Of a stretch of DNA of 64,000 nucleotides, positions 31,851 through 42,387 are shown in pieces. Numbering within the stretch: the first letter of the stretch is position 1; each line of letters starts with the position of its first letter. Where the stretch lies: positions 27,394 to 91,393 of the forward strand of contig QKIH01000004.1 in the NCBI GenBank assembly GCA_003249645.1. Direction: 5' to 3'. The position numbers were made by a program, and so were the translations under genes. This stretch comes from Desulfobulbaceae bacterium. Its GTDB lineage: Bacteria > Desulfobacterota > Desulfobulbia > Desulfobulbales > Desulfocapsaceae. Under the pieces are notes generated by a model. That model saw nothing but the letters and a program-made list of their open reading frames with translations, was not told the DNA's origin and searched no databases.

Positions 31851-33749
31851 TCACAGGCTGAAGAAAATCGGAATGCAGGTCAGTAAAACAGCGGCATAAA
31901 CGATGGTTGCCCCGGCCCCCGCCTTCATATAATCCTTGGTGCGGTATCCGCCCGGACGCATGATCAGTGCATTGACCTGGTGAGTCGGCAGAATAAAAGT
32001 GTTTGATGCCGAAACGGCTACAACCAGTCCGGCAACAATGGGGTTTGTATCAGCGGTCAAGGCCATGTTCATTGCGAGCGGCACCATCAGCACCGTTGCT
32101 CCGACATTGGATGCAACAAGAGAGAAAAAAGATGTCAGTAAAGAAATGACTGCCAGCAAAACGATCGGAGACGGGGTGCCAACCGCATTGAGCAAATGGA
32201 CTGCGATATAAGCAGCAGCTCCGGTTTTTTCAAATGCGGTTCCGAGCGGAATAAGTCCGGAGAGGAGGAAAACTGTTCGCCAGTCTACAGCCTCATACGC
32301 TCTGTCAGCCCTGATAACCCGCGTTATAATCATGCCGAGAGCGCCAGTAAGCAGAGCAATGGAGAGCTGCACCTCAAAACTGAGCGCTAGGACCAGCGAA
32401 ATTATAAGAAAGGATACTGCAGTCTTGGTCCGTTCCGGAACAATGTCTTCACCGACAATGTCTTCTATGAATGCAATGTCCATCTTCTGGGCAAGAAGCC
32501 TGAACTGCTTCCAGCGGCCCTGCATCAAAATGGTGTCGCCCTGTTTCAGGGTGGTAATATTGATATCCTCCATGATGATCTGATCACCGCGTACAATGGC
32601 CAGTGGGTTGACATGATAGAGAGCTCTGAACTGGAGTTCTTCCATGGTATGGGTGCTGAGGTTGGAATGCGGTATAACTACACCTTCAACAACCCCTGAA
32701 ACCTCGGGGAAATTGAGTTCATCAAAGACCTTGAATTTCTCTTTGACCACCCACCGGAATTTTTTTGCTGCCTTATCGATATTCTCTTTTGAAGAGATAA
32801 CCCAGATAGTGTCACCGCCTTCCACCAGCGTATCTTTTGTCGGTGAAAGTTCTTTTCGTTTGCCATGGCGCTTGGAGACCCCGACCACGGTGACGTGGTA
32901 ATGGGGCCGCAGCTCAAGTTCGCCGAGACTTGCAGTATGAAAATCCCAGGGAATTGCAACTTCAAATCCCTGCCCGACTTCCGACCCATAAATTTCCTGC
33001 AGCCTCCGATCCGCAGAATTTTCGGTAATGTCACACATCTCCGAGGGCAGCAGCTTTCTGCCGAGAAAGAGAAAATAGAGGATGATAGCAATAACCAGAG
33101 CAATGCCGACCGGGGTGACTGAGAGTAGTCCGAGTGGTTGAAATGGTCCGGAATCATTGGTGGCTGCAGTGTTTTTCCACCAGGACGCCATGAGATCGTT
33201 GAGCATGATGAGCGGGCTGGAACCGACGAGGGTGATGCAGCCGCCGGTAATGGCGCAGAAGCCCATGGGCATGAGAATCTTTGAGGCTGAGATGTTCAGC
33301 TGCCGGCTGATTCGCATGGTCGCCGGAAGAAAGAGGGCGACAGCACCAATATTCTGCATAAAGCTTGAGATAAAGCTGACAGTTGCCGAGATGACAACAG
33401 TAATGCGCCTCTCACTGGTGCCGACCACCTTGATGAGATGGCTCGACAAGGTGTTCATTACCCCTGTCTTGTTGAGTCCGGCCCCGATAATCATTACAGC
33501 AATGATTGATACGACTGCGTTGGAGCTTAATCCGGCAAGTGCCTCTTTCGGGGTAACAACCCCGGAAAGGGGCAGGGCAACCATCATCAGCATTCCAACC
33601 AGATCGACCCGCAACAGATCAAAGACAAAGAGTATTATTGCCAGACTGAGAAAACAGAAGACAATGATCATATCGGTAGTCAACGGCATGACTTCCATCG
33701 CAATCACCAATAGTTGATTGTAGAGTATTTTTGCTGTGCAGATTTGCAC
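31851..33749 (-). CDS. SLC13/DASS-type permease with TrkA-C domains
   Basis: GALGMIITRVI, ANVGATVLMVPLAMNMA, two RCK_C-like segments; true start may be at an internal Met. Confidence 0.88.
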   Translation of the reverse strand: MQICTAKILYNQLLVIAMEVMPLTTDMIIVFCFLSLAIILFVFDLLRVDLVGMLMMVALPLSGVVTPKEALAGLSSNAVVSIIAVMIIGAGLNKTGVMNTLSSHLIKVVGTSERRITVVISATVSFISSFMQNIGAVALFLPATMRISRQLNISASKILMPMGFCAITGGCITLVGSSPLIMLNDLMASWWKNTAATNDSGPFQPLGLLSVTPVGIALVIAIILYFLFLGRKLLPSEMCDITENSADRRLQEIYGSEVGQGFEVAIPWDFHTASLGELELRPHYHVTVVGVSKRHGKRKELSPTKDTLVEGGDTIWVISSKENIDKAAKKFRWVVKEKFKVFDELNFPEVSGVVEGVVIPHSNLSTHTMEELQFRALYHVNPLAIVRGDQIIMEDINITTLKQGDTILMQGRWKQFRLLAQKMDIAFIEDIVGEDIVPERTKTAVSFLIISLVLALSFEVQLSIALLTGALGMIITRVIRADRAYEAVDWRTVFLLSGLIPLGTAFEKTGAAAYIAVHLLNAVGTPSPIVLLAVISLLTSFFSLVASNVGATVLMVPLAMNMALTADTNPIVAGLVVAVSASNTFILPTHQVNALIMRPGGYRTKDYMKAGAGATIVYAAVLLTCIPIFFSL

Positions 33750-34033
33750 ACTGCTCCTAACGGTTAGTCTAACCTGCTATAATCCAACCATAAAACCAAA
33801 TGCATTACCAGTGAAAGAAAAGAGTGTTTTCAGATTGAGGCAATATCTGCCTTTCTGGCATAGATATTTCGAATCAATTCGACTTGTTTTATCGGATATA
33901 TCTATTTGACCTAATAGGAAAATGCTGTTTTAACAAATCCTGAAATTGCAGGAGAAAGGGGCCATATAAGGTCTTTAATCCTACACCGCAGCAGTCCGTC
34001 CGGCTGTTGTCAATTTATGCAGAAGAGGGGAAA

Positions 34034-35311
34034 ATGAGTACTGATTATCGACAGATGTGGGCTGATATGGGTCTTGACCTCGAGGCACATGATGCCTTGC
34101 TTGGGGTATTGGGTCAAGGCTATGGGGATATCTATATGGCACAGAAAAACAGGCCGGAAGGCATGGCCTATTTTGACTTTGTCATGAGTGAAGTGCATGG
34201 CCTGCGTATTCAGGAACTGCTTGATGAAAAGAAGGCCGGCCGTAAAATTATCGGTTCATATTGTGTTTTTGTTCCGGAAGAGATTGCCCTTGCTGCCAAT
34301 GCGACACTTGTCGGACTCTGCTCAGGTGCTGACTTTGCCATGGAAGAAGTGGAAAAGCTGCTGCCGAGAAATACCTGTGCGCTGATTAAATCTGCTTTCG
34401 GCTTCAAACTCGGCAAGGTTTGTCCTTACCTTGAAAGTGCTGATATGATCGTTGGAGAAAATACCTGCGACGGCAAGAAAAAGGCATATGAATCCCTTGG
34501 CTCACTGATTGAGAACCTCTATGTCATGGATCTTCCCCAGGTAAAATCAGCCCAGGGCCGTGAATTGTTAAAGGCAGAATACATCCGTTTCAAGGAGGCA
34601 GTGGAAAACCTTACCGGAGTTACCATCACCGCTGAATCTCTGTCGGCAGCCATTGAAACTGTGAATGCCAAGAGAAAAGCAATGCACAGGCTGGCTCTTC
34701 TCCGCAAGGCTGACCCGGCTCCTATCTCAGGCCTTGATGCCCTTCTGGCAAATCAGGTATTCTTTTATGATAATCCTGCCCGGTTTACTGCGTCCGTCAA
34801 CAAGATCTGTGACGAGGTGGAACAGCGTATTGCCGCACAAGAAGGTGTTTTTGCCGGCAAGACACCGCGTATTCTGATTTCAGGCTGTCCTCAGGCTGTA
34901 CCGAACTGGAAACTGCCGATGATCGTTGAAGGTTCCGGTGCTGTTATTGTCGGTGAAGAGTCCTGTGTCGGCGAACGCGGAACAAGAAATCTGACCGATA
35001 ACTCCGGCAAGACCATTGATGAGATGATCGAGGCGCTGGTTGATCGCTATTTCCAGGTTGACTGTGCTATCTTTACCCCGAACAAAGAGCGTATTGACCA
35101 TATCAAAGAAATGGCCAAATTATATAAAGCCGATGGTGTAATTCACTACGGACTGCAGTTCTGTCAGCCCTACCTTATGGAAGCAATTCCTGTTGAAAAG
35201 GCGCTTGAAGATATCGGCCTGCCGTGTCTGCGAATCGAAACCGATTATTCGATGGAAGATATGGGGCAGCTCAAAACCCGTGTTGAAGCGTTTATCGAGC
35301 AGATAAGCTGA
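34034..35311 (+). CDS. Double-cubane-cluster / 2-hydroxyacyl-CoA dehydratase-like reductase
   Basis: GSYCVFVPEEIALAANATLVGLCSGADFA; NTCDGKKKAYE; GEESCVGERGTRN; followed by its activase. Confidence 0.85.
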   Translation: MSTDYRQMWADMGLDLEAHDALLGVLGQGYGDIYMAQKNRPEGMAYFDFVMSEVHGLRIQELLDEKKAGRKIIGSYCVFVPEEIALAANATLVGLCSGADFAMEEVEKLLPRNTCALIKSAFGFKLGKVCPYLESADMIVGENTCDGKKKAYESLGSLIENLYVMDLPQVKSAQGRELLKAEYIRFKEAVENLTGVTITAESLSAAIETVNAKRKAMHRLALLRKADPAPISGLDALLANQVFFYDNPARFTASVNKICDEVEQRIAAQEGVFAGKTPRILISGCPQAVPNWKLPMIVEGSGAVIVGEESCVGERGTRNLTDNSGKTIDEMIEALVDRYFQVDCAIFTPNKERIDHIKEMAKLYKADGVIHYGLQFCQPYLMEAIPVEKALEDIGLPCLRIETDYSMEDMGQLKTRVEAFIEQIS

Positions 35312-35325
35312 TTAGGAGGCAAGGC

Positions 35326-36090
35326 ATGCTCTTTGGCGGTATTGATATAGGCTCCCGTTCGATTGAACTGGTTGTCATTGATGAGAACGGTGAACAGGTG
35401 CAAAGCCTTAAAGCTGATACCGGTTTTGATCCAATGTCCGAGGCCGATAAAATGATTGAGTCAACCAGGTTTGACCAGATCATGGCAACCGGATACGGCA
35501 GAAATCTCTTTGAGGTCTCCTTTGACGCGCCGACAGTCACTGAGATCAAGGCGCATGCCACTGCCGCTTTTCACCTGCACAACGATTCGTATACCATTCT
35601 CGATATCGGAGGGCAGGATTCAAAAGCCATAGCCTTGTACGAAACGGGAAAGATCAAAAAGTTTGAAATGAACGACCGTTGTGCCGCAGGAACAGGAAAG
35701 TTTCTCGAAATCATGGCGAAAAACCTTGGATTTTCCATTGAGGATTTTGGCGATCAGGCTCTTCTTGCCGAAAAAGAGATAAATATCTCCAGCATGTGTA
35801 CGGTCTTTGCCGAATCGGAGGTAACCTCGTTGATTGGTCGCGGTGAAAGTCCCAGAGAGATAGCAAAGGGGCTGCATGACAGCGTGGTTCGTCGTGCAGC
35901 CGGCATGATCAACCGGGTATCTTCAGGAGGCAAAATTGTTTTCACCGGCGGTGTGGCAAAAAACTCCTGCATGGTAAAGATGCTCGAAAAACGGCTGGAA
36001 CGCGAGATCGTCATTCCTGAAAACCCGCAGTTTATGGGGGCGCTGGGGGCAGCGCTTCTCTGCCGGGCTGCAAATACTGAAAAGTCTTGA
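35326..36090 (+). CDS. Acyl-CoA dehydratase activase (HgdC/BadFG-type ATPase)
   Basis: GGIDIGSRSIELVVID; ILDIGGQDSKAIAL; NDRCAAGTGKFLEIMA; MCTVFAESEVTSLI. Confidence 0.93.
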   Translation: MLFGGIDIGSRSIELVVIDENGEQVQSLKADTGFDPMSEADKMIESTRFDQIMATGYGRNLFEVSFDAPTVTEIKAHATAAFHLHNDSYTILDIGGQDSKAIALYETGKIKKFEMNDRCAAGTGKFLEIMAKNLGFSIEDFGDQALLAEKEINISSMCTVFAESEVTSLIGRGESPREIAKGLHDSVVRRAAGMINRVSSGGKIVFTGGVAKNSCMVKMLEKRLEREIVIPENPQFMGALGAALLCRAANTEKS

Positions 36091-36101
36091 TGCTTCTTTT
36101 T

Positions 36102-36131
36102 CCAATCTTCCTCCTGGGGGAGGAAGATTGG
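36102..36131 (+). terminator. Perfect 13-bp hairpin after the activase gene
   Basis: CCAATCTTCCTCC-TGGG-GGAGGAAGATTGG; weak downstream T-tract. Confidence 0.55.
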
Positions 36132-36407
36132 TTCTCACAGACCAGAGTCCGTCCGGCTGTGTCTTCTCATCTGCTATTTTTCTCTGTTAACCCGTTATTC
36201 CCCGCACCCTGCCGCGAAAATTATCTGTTAAGTGTTAAGGTTTTTCCACTGGGACAATTCGTCCGAGAGGTGAATAGCTGTTTAATCATGGTTAATTTTA
36301 TTTAGCGTTTCAGAAAAATGTCATTCATTTTTGCCTTCTGTAGCAACGACGTGATACAATAATCGTGGCGAATAGTATTGTTAATGAATGAAAAATAAGT
36401 AACCGGC

Positions 36408-39257
36408 ATGATTAATAAAGCAAGATTCAGCTATAAAATTATCCTCACCGTCCTTTCCGGGTTTTTTATCCTCTTTTTTTTCAGCAGCTTCATTACGTAC
36501 ATTATTTTTCATAACGTGATTTCGGCCAGGCTTGATAATGATCTGATAAAGACAGTTCGGGGTATTAAAACGCTGGTGGAAACATCCGTTAACCTTTCTT
36601 CGCGAAGTTATCTGCGATCCCTTGCTGAACAGACAGTACTGTATATCAACCACGTTAACCAGGATCATGCCACTCCTGATAAAGATAGCAGTCAGGCCGA
36701 ATCAGCGAAAAAACTTGTGGCCGGATATGTTGAAAAAATAAAGATTGCCGAATCGGGTTACGCATACATAATCAACTCAAAGGGAATTGTTGAGAAGCAT
36801 CCCTATCCGGAGGTCATCGGTTCTGATATAAGCGGCCAGGAATTTGTTCGGAAGCAGATTGCGCTGAAAGCAGGTTTTCTGCATTACAGTTGGAAGAATT
36901 CAGACGATAAGGCTCCGAGAAAGAAGGTCCTTTACATGGAATATTACAAACCATGGGATTGGATACTTACCTTTACTGCTTATGAGAGTGAGCTTGATCA
37001 GCTCATCCAGCCAAACGATTTTGAAGACCTGATGAAATCAAGTCATCTTGGAGTGAGCGGATATCCTTTTATAATCAATACCTCCGGAAAAATAGTGGTT
37101 CATCCTTTTGCTCACTCACCTGCTGAACTGGAGATGGCAGAGAGCAGCGATCTTCTTGCCATAGTGGCAAAAGAAATAAACGGCAGGGTCGAATTCAACG
37201 ATACCGACCCGGAGACCGGAGTGAAAAGAGATCGTCTGATAGTTTTTGAAAAAATAGAGAATACAAACTGGATTATTGTCGGTACGGCTCTGGTGGACGA
37301 ATATCATCAGCCCCTGCAGATGCTGAACCGTCTTTTTATCACCCTGATCTGTGTCGGGTTTATTCTTGCTGTGCTGATATCGCTTTATCTGAGCCGCTCG
37401 GTAAGTCTTCCTATCTATAAACTCCTGGAACACATCAAGGAAGAGTCGAAAAAATTCGACATGGAGATAGTCCCTTCGGCCGGCAAGAATGAGATTGAAG
37501 AACTTTCGGATTATTTTAAAGAGTATGTAACTCAGATTAACGACAAAAACAGGCATCTCCAGGTTTTGCTGGAAGAACAGACTGCAACGGTAAACGCCCT
37601 CAATATCTACAAAGAGGTTTTTGATAATATTGGCGAAGGAATCGCCATTACCGATGCAGCAAGTGATATCGTTGCCGTCAATCCATCTTTTGAAAGAATC
37701 ACCGGATATGCTGAGGAAGAAGTACTTCGTAAAAATCCAAGAATTCTTAAATCGGGACGGCATCCGGCAGAATTTTACGAAGAGATGTGGCGTGCAATAA
37801 AGACGGACGGATACTGGTCCGGGGAAATATGGAATAAAAGAAAAAATGGTGAAGATTTTCCCGAATGGCTGACCATCAGTGCGGTGAGGAATTCAGAAGG
37901 GCAAATTGAAAATTATGCATCAAGTTTCAGTGACATCACCGAGGTGGTGAAGCAGAAAGAACATATAAGTTATCTGGCTTACTATGATGCATTAACCGGC
38001 CTGCCGAACAGGCTGATGCTGCTTGAACGCATGAAACAGCTTATTTCGGAGTGTACAAGAAAGTCGATAAAATTTGCCTGTATCTCTTTTGATCCCGATA
38101 ATTTCAAGACCATTAACGACAGTCTCGGACAACGTCGGGGCGATCAGCTGCTGAAACTCATAGCAGAACGTATTGGGCCGGTGGTAAGGGTTGAAGACAT
38201 TTTTGCAAGAATCGGCGGTGACGAATTTGCCCTGTTGATAAAGCTCGAAGTAGGTACAGTTGACGAAATAAATGTTATCGCAAAAAGAATCTTTAACTGT
38301 TTTGCCGAACCTTTTCATGTTGAAGAACACATTGTTTATATCACGCTAAGCCTTGGTATTGCTGTGTACCCTGACGATGGTCAGCTCGGTGAGGAACTGA
38401 TCAACCGGTCAATGATGGCGCTAAACGATAGTGCTGATCGAAAAGGAAACAGCTTCAGTTTTTATTCGCCGGAAATTGAAGAGGAAGTAAATCGCAAGAT
38501 AGTTTATCTGGCCAAGATCAGAGAAGGATTGCAGAAAAGCGAGTTCGAGCCGTTTTTTCAGCCCAAAATAGACATTACTACCGGGAAATTTACTGGTGCT
38601 GAAGCCCTGGCCAGATGGGTGTCAGAAGACGGGATTATCTCACCGGCCTACTTTATCCCGGTTGCCGAGGAATCCGGCTTAATAGTTGAAATGTCATGGC
38701 AGTTATACCGAAAGGCGTTCTCAAAATTTGCCGATGTCGTCAAAAGGTTCGGTGGTGCCAGACTTTCGGTAAATCTTTCCCCCCTGCAGCTTCAGCTGGA
38801 CGGCTTTCTTGATACCCTGCTTCAGATTCAGCAGGAATCAGGCCTCGGCATTGAATATATCGATCTTGAAATTACAGAATCTATACTGGTACATGATTTC
38901 ACTCATGTGAAAAAACTTTGCGATGAGTTGGCTCAAATGGGTTTCACTCTTTCTATTGACGATTTTGGCACCGGTTACTCTTCTTTGAAATATTTGAAAG
39001 AATTGCCATTTTCCATCCTCAAGATAGATCAGTCCTTTGTTGCAGGAATCGGGCAGGATGAAAACGATGAACGTATTGTGACCATAATCACCCTGCTGGC
39101 AAACCAGTTCGGTATGAAGATGATTGCAGAAGGGGTTGAATCAAAAGAGCAGGAAGCATTTCTCAAACAGCTTGGATGCAACTTCGGTCAGGGTTATTTC
39201 TATGGCAGACCAATGGACTATAATTCTTTTCTTTCCTGGCTTGAATCGAATCGGTAA
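36408..39257 (+). CDS. Cache-HAMP-PAS-GGDEF-EAL protein
   Basis: GYAYIINSKGIVEKHP and GYPFIINTSGKIVVHP Cache-like segments; RIGGDEFALL; GAEALARW; DDFGTGYSSLKYLKELP. Confidence 0.93.
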   Translation: MINKARFSYKIILTVLSGFFILFFFSSFITYIIFHNVISARLDNDLIKTVRGIKTLVETSVNLSSRSYLRSLAEQTVLYINHVNQDHATPDKDSSQAESAKKLVAGYVEKIKIAESGYAYIINSKGIVEKHPYPEVIGSDISGQEFVRKQIALKAGFLHYSWKNSDDKAPRKKVLYMEYYKPWDWILTFTAYESELDQLIQPNDFEDLMKSSHLGVSGYPFIINTSGKIVVHPFAHSPAELEMAESSDLLAIVAKEINGRVEFNDTDPETGVKRDRLIVFEKIENTNWIIVGTALVDEYHQPLQMLNRLFITLICVGFILAVLISLYLSRSVSLPIYKLLEHIKEESKKFDMEIVPSAGKNEIEELSDYFKEYVTQINDKNRHLQVLLEEQTATVNALNIYKEVFDNIGEGIAITDAASDIVAVNPSFERITGYAEEEVLRKNPRILKSGRHPAEFYEEMWRAIKTDGYWSGEIWNKRKNGEDFPEWLTISAVRNSEGQIENYASSFSDITEVVKQKEHISYLAYYDALTGLPNRLMLLERMKQLISECTRKSIKFACISFDPDNFKTINDSLGQRRGDQLLKLIAERIGPVVRVEDIFARIGGDEFALLIKLEVGTVDEINVIAKRIFNCFAEPFHVEEHIVYITLSLGIAVYPDDGQLGEELINRSMMALNDSADRKGNSFSFYSPEIEEEVNRKIVYLAKIREGLQKSEFEPFFQPKIDITTGKFTGAEALARWVSEDGIISPAYFIPVAEESGLIVEMSWQLYRKAFSKFADVVKRFGGARLSVNLSPLQLQLDGFLDTLLQIQQESGLGIEYIDLEITESILVHDFTHVKKLCDELAQMGFTLSIDDFGTGYSSLKYLKELPFSILKIDQSFVAGIGQDENDERIVTIITLLANQFGMKMIAEGVESKEQEAFLKQLGCNFGQGYFYGRPMDYNSFLSWLESNR

Positions 39258-39272
39258 ATAAAAAAAGGTCGG

Positions 39273-40151
39273 CTACTTGGACATCATCTCAAAATAGTCG
39301 ACCACCTCTGCGGTAATATTCCTATTTGTCAGCCTGCCGAGCTGAATGACGCCGGTCGGGCAGGTGATGTTGATCTCAGTCAGTTGTTCGCCGATAAAAT
39401 CAAGGCCTGAAAAATGAATTCCCTGTTCCAGTAGCCATGGAATAATGCGATCAAGAGCCGCCTGTTCTTTTTTGCTGGGTGGGGTGAGAATGGCTTCGCT
39501 ATTGGCGAAATTGGCGTGATATCCCTGCAGCGGGCGTCTCAGGACACTGCCCACAACCTTGTCCCCCAGAACGAGTATGCGTTTATCACCTGTCATGACC
39601 TCCGGCAGAAACTTCTGCACCATAACCGGTCGCAGTCCACAGCCGGTATACGATCTGATTTTTTCTTTCTCGCCGCTGAGAACTTTGGTGACGCTGATGC
39701 CCTGAAAACTGTCAAGACCTTTAATGACCCCCACCTTATGCTCGGAGAGAAACTCTTCAATGAGACAAATGTCTGAACTGACAAGTGTTGGCGGCATAAA
39801 CTCCTTAAAGGATAAAGCAATGAGCTTCTCATTGAGATTTCTGATGGCGGCGGGGCTGTTAATGATCTGGGTTTGAGCAAGACTGAGTAGCTGTGTTGCA
39901 TAGTGAAAACTCATGTCGTATGGAGGCTCTTTCCTTAAAAAAATGAGATCGTAGTCATCAAGGGCGCATTTTCTGGTAAATCCTACTTTATCCCTTACAA
40001 CGCCCATGAGTCTGTCACGGAAGTAGAGTTTGTCGATTGTTAATGTGTCTACCTCTATTTGCCTGTCGCGTGCTTCTCTGATGATCGCAAGCGAGGTATC
40101 CGTTTCAGGGTTCAATCCTTCTTCAGGGTCGATAATAACCAGCCATTTCAT
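39273..40151 (-). CDS. ATP-grasp protein, glutathione synthetase-like
   Basis: PPYDMSFHYATQLL; NSPAAIRNLNEKL; KGLDSFQG; LDFIGEQLTEINITCPTG. Confidence 0.8.
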   Translation of the reverse strand: MKWLVIIDPEEGLNPETDTSLAIIREARDRQIEVDTLTIDKLYFRDRLMGVVRDKVGFTRKCALDDYDLIFLRKEPPYDMSFHYATQLLSLAQTQIINSPAAIRNLNEKLIALSFKEFMPPTLVSSDICLIEEFLSEHKVGVIKGLDSFQGISVTKVLSGEKEKIRSYTGCGLRPVMVQKFLPEVMTGDKRILVLGDKVVGSVLRRPLQGYHANFANSEAILTPPSKKEQAALDRIIPWLLEQGIHFSGLDFIGEQLTEINITCPTGVIQLGRLTNRNITAEVVDYFEMMSK

Positions 40152-40197
40152 GATAGGTAGTTTTGTGTAGATAAGAAAAGTTAAGAGGGAAAAGAGC

Positions 40198-40228
40198 GCC
40201 GTGCGCCAGATAAACCTGGCAGCACGGC
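40198..40228 (-). terminator. Hairpin downstream of the CxxC mini-protein gene
   Basis: GCCGTGC-GCCAG-ataaac-CTGGC-a-GCACGGC; T-rich on the minus strand. Confidence 0.6.
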
Positions 40229-40242
40229 ATGAAATTATACAA

Positions 40243-40464
40243 TCAAACGATTTCTTTCGGGTTGCAAAGATCCGCGTCGGTTTCAGAAACCTTGCCGCAG
40301 GTGCCGCAGGAAAATTTCAGGGCGTTGATTTTTGCTTTGCAGACGTGATTGGCAGAGACATTTTCTTCACCGCAGTGTTCGCAGGTGAGGCTGACGACTT
40401 CCGGGTTGCAGAGATTGGCAGGATTGTCTGCTACGGCTCCGCAGGTTGAACATGTATGGGACAT
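40243..40464 (-). CDS. Small CxxC-rich zinc-ribbon-like protein
   Basis: CSTCGAVADNPANLCNPEVV / CEHCGEENVSANHVC / CGTCGKVSETDADLCNPKEIV. Confidence 0.75.
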   Translation of the reverse strand: MSHTCSTCGAVADNPANLCNPEVVSLTCEHCGEENVSANHVCKAKINALKFSCGTCGKVSETDADLCNPKEIV

Positions 40465-40783
40465 AACTTCCTCCTCGACGGTTATAGGCTGATTACCTTA
40501 ATCCATTGTAGTTTAATGGTCCTCTCATGATGAAAGGATAAAGAAAAAGTAAATCAACTCTATGTCATGTCAAATTTTCAGATATGCTTTGGAGAAAAAT
40601 TAGCCTGATGGACAGTGCCGTTTTTTTATCTGACTGGTTAAATATTTTATTAAATAATGAATTTTTTGACTTAACAAACAGGGATTGAAGATATACTACT
40701 TTTGTCTAATACAATGTCGCTAGGCGGCAACTTATCGAAAAGTCAGAAATCTTGTATCTTATCATCTCTTATCAGGAGGAAAA

Positions 40784-41509
40784 ATGAAGAAGGCAAAAAT
40801 AGCATTGATATTACTGCTGTTGGGTCTTGCTGTGTCAGCATCGGCTGCCGAGAACCGTTTTGTTCAATTTAATACAGCGGTTGAGAACGCCTACAGCAAG
40901 TATAGGGTTGCACTGTTCCAGACCAATAAAGATGATATGGAGAAGTCGGCACAGGCGAATCAGGCATTCATTACGTTGTGGGTCCAGATCAGCGAATCGT
41001 TTTCCTCCAACCCGCCCGAAGTTTACAGTTCAGACCCGTTGTGGCAGCAGACGATTGAACGAATCATGGAAATAGCGAAAAAGAGCGGTGAGCAGATCCA
41101 GGCGGGAGAATTTGCCGAAGCGCACGAGACACTTGAAGAAATACGCGATCAGCTGAGTGGACTGCGGGCAAGAAATTCTGTTATTGTTTTCAGCGACCAT
41201 ATCAATAACTATCACAAGGAGATGGAAGGGCTGGTTACCATGCCTTTGTCACCGAAGAGCATAGATTCCAAACAGGCGGCAGCTGTTGACCGGCAGCTTG
41301 CGGTGCTGGAATATCTGGCCGGGGCCATTCAGCAGAATGTGCCTGACAATATAAAGACTCAGGAAAAATATCAGGCGCTTGAAAAAGGGCTCTTTCAATC
41401 TCTTGCCGATGTAAAGTCTGCCTTGCAGAAGGGTGATGCTGAACAGATCAAAAAAGCGGTTAATATGCTGAAACCGGCCTACGCCAAGCTGTTTGTCAAT
41501 TTCGGCTGA
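40784..41509 (+). CDS. Secreted/periplasmic hypothetical protein
   Basis: Signal peptide MKKAKIALILLLLGLAVSASA; good SD (AGGAGG). Confidence 0.7.
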   Translation: MKKAKIALILLLLGLAVSASAAENRFVQFNTAVENAYSKYRVALFQTNKDDMEKSAQANQAFITLWVQISESFSSNPPEVYSSDPLWQQTIERIMEIAKKSGEQIQAGEFAEAHETLEEIRDQLSGLRARNSVIVFSDHINNYHKEMEGLVTMPLSPKSIDSKQAAAVDRQLAVLEYLAGAIQQNVPDNIKTQEKYQALEKGLFQSLADVKSALQKGDAEQIKKAVNMLKPAYAKLFVNFG

Positions 41510-41517
41510 TTCGTTTC

Positions 41518-41537
41518 ACCCCGGTGAAGGCCGGGGT
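41518..41537. terminator. Bidirectional terminator-like hairpin
   Basis: ACCCCGG-tgaagg-CCGGGGT followed by AAAATTTT, between convergent genes. Confidence 0.6.
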
Positions 41538-41543
41538 AAAATT

Positions 41544-42185
41544 TTAAAGAGTCTGGCGCTGCTGCAGTGTAAAACCGTTCAGAAAGTCTTCGATCTGCGT
41601 GCGGTATTTATCCACCAGATTTGCCCCCGTATAGGTGATGAACTGGGTCGAGCCCGATTCGTCAGAATAGTAATATCCGAGGTAGGTGAAGTCGATGCCG
41701 TCCATGGTTCCTGTCATCTCCATGTAAAGCAGCTTAATCCCGTTTACGTTTCTTAACTCTCTTTTAAGAATTCTGGCATTCGGCGCAGCTTCTTTGGCAT
41801 TATCAAGGGCAATCTTAGCCAGTGTGGCAATCGGCATGGAGAGCCCTTCATTGATAACCATGCCGTAGAGATCTTCACCTTTTAATTCAAATTCATATTC
41901 TGCGACGGTGTTGGATTCAGATTTCTGAAAGGTCCACAGAGATGTGTTGAGCCAGCAGGCTGTACTGTTCTTGGTGCTTTTCAACAGGAACTTTGAGCCT
42001 GACGGCTTAAAAAACTGCTGGGGATTGGTTGGGATTTCCTGTTTTTCTCCCTGACCCTTGTTGGTGTAGGCCCAGGTTCCGTCCGAGTAAAGAATGACCT
42101 CATCACCGGTGTCGGTAAGGGCCATCTGGTCAGCAAGACAGGTTGAAGCGATCAGGGTGAAGAGCAATACTGCAAGTAGTCTCAT
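41544..42185 (-). CDS. Secreted hypothetical protein (DUF3157-like start)
   Basis: Signal peptide MRLLAVLLFTLIASTCLA; DTGDEVILYSDGTWAY. Confidence 0.65.
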   Translation of the reverse strand: MRLLAVLLFTLIASTCLADQMALTDTGDEVILYSDGTWAYTNKGQGEKQEIPTNPQQFFKPSGSKFLLKSTKNSTACWLNTSLWTFQKSESNTVAEYEFELKGEDLYGMVINEGLSMPIATLAKIALDNAKEAAPNARILKRELRNVNGIKLLYMEMTGTMDGIDFTYLGYYYSDESGSTQFITYTGANLVDKYRTQIEDFLNGFTLQQRQTL

Positions 42186-42335
42186 GAGGCAGCTCCTGAA
42201 AGGATTGTTTCTGATTTATAAAACAACTTCTTCATTACACACTCATCAGCTTATCATACTCTGCTTGTGCATCGATAGCTTTTCGTTGATCTGCACCTGA
42301 TTTATGTGGGGATTTCAATGAAATGACGTAAAAAA

Positions 42336-42361
42336 AGCCGCAGAAAGAATTTTCTGCGGCT
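42336..42361 (-). terminator. Intrinsic terminator for the metallophosphoesterase gene
   Basis: AGCCGCAGAAA-gaat-TTTCTGCGGCT; T-tract on the minus strand. Confidence 0.85.
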
Positions 42362-42387
42362 TGTGTAACAATTTTTTTTTCTTTGGT

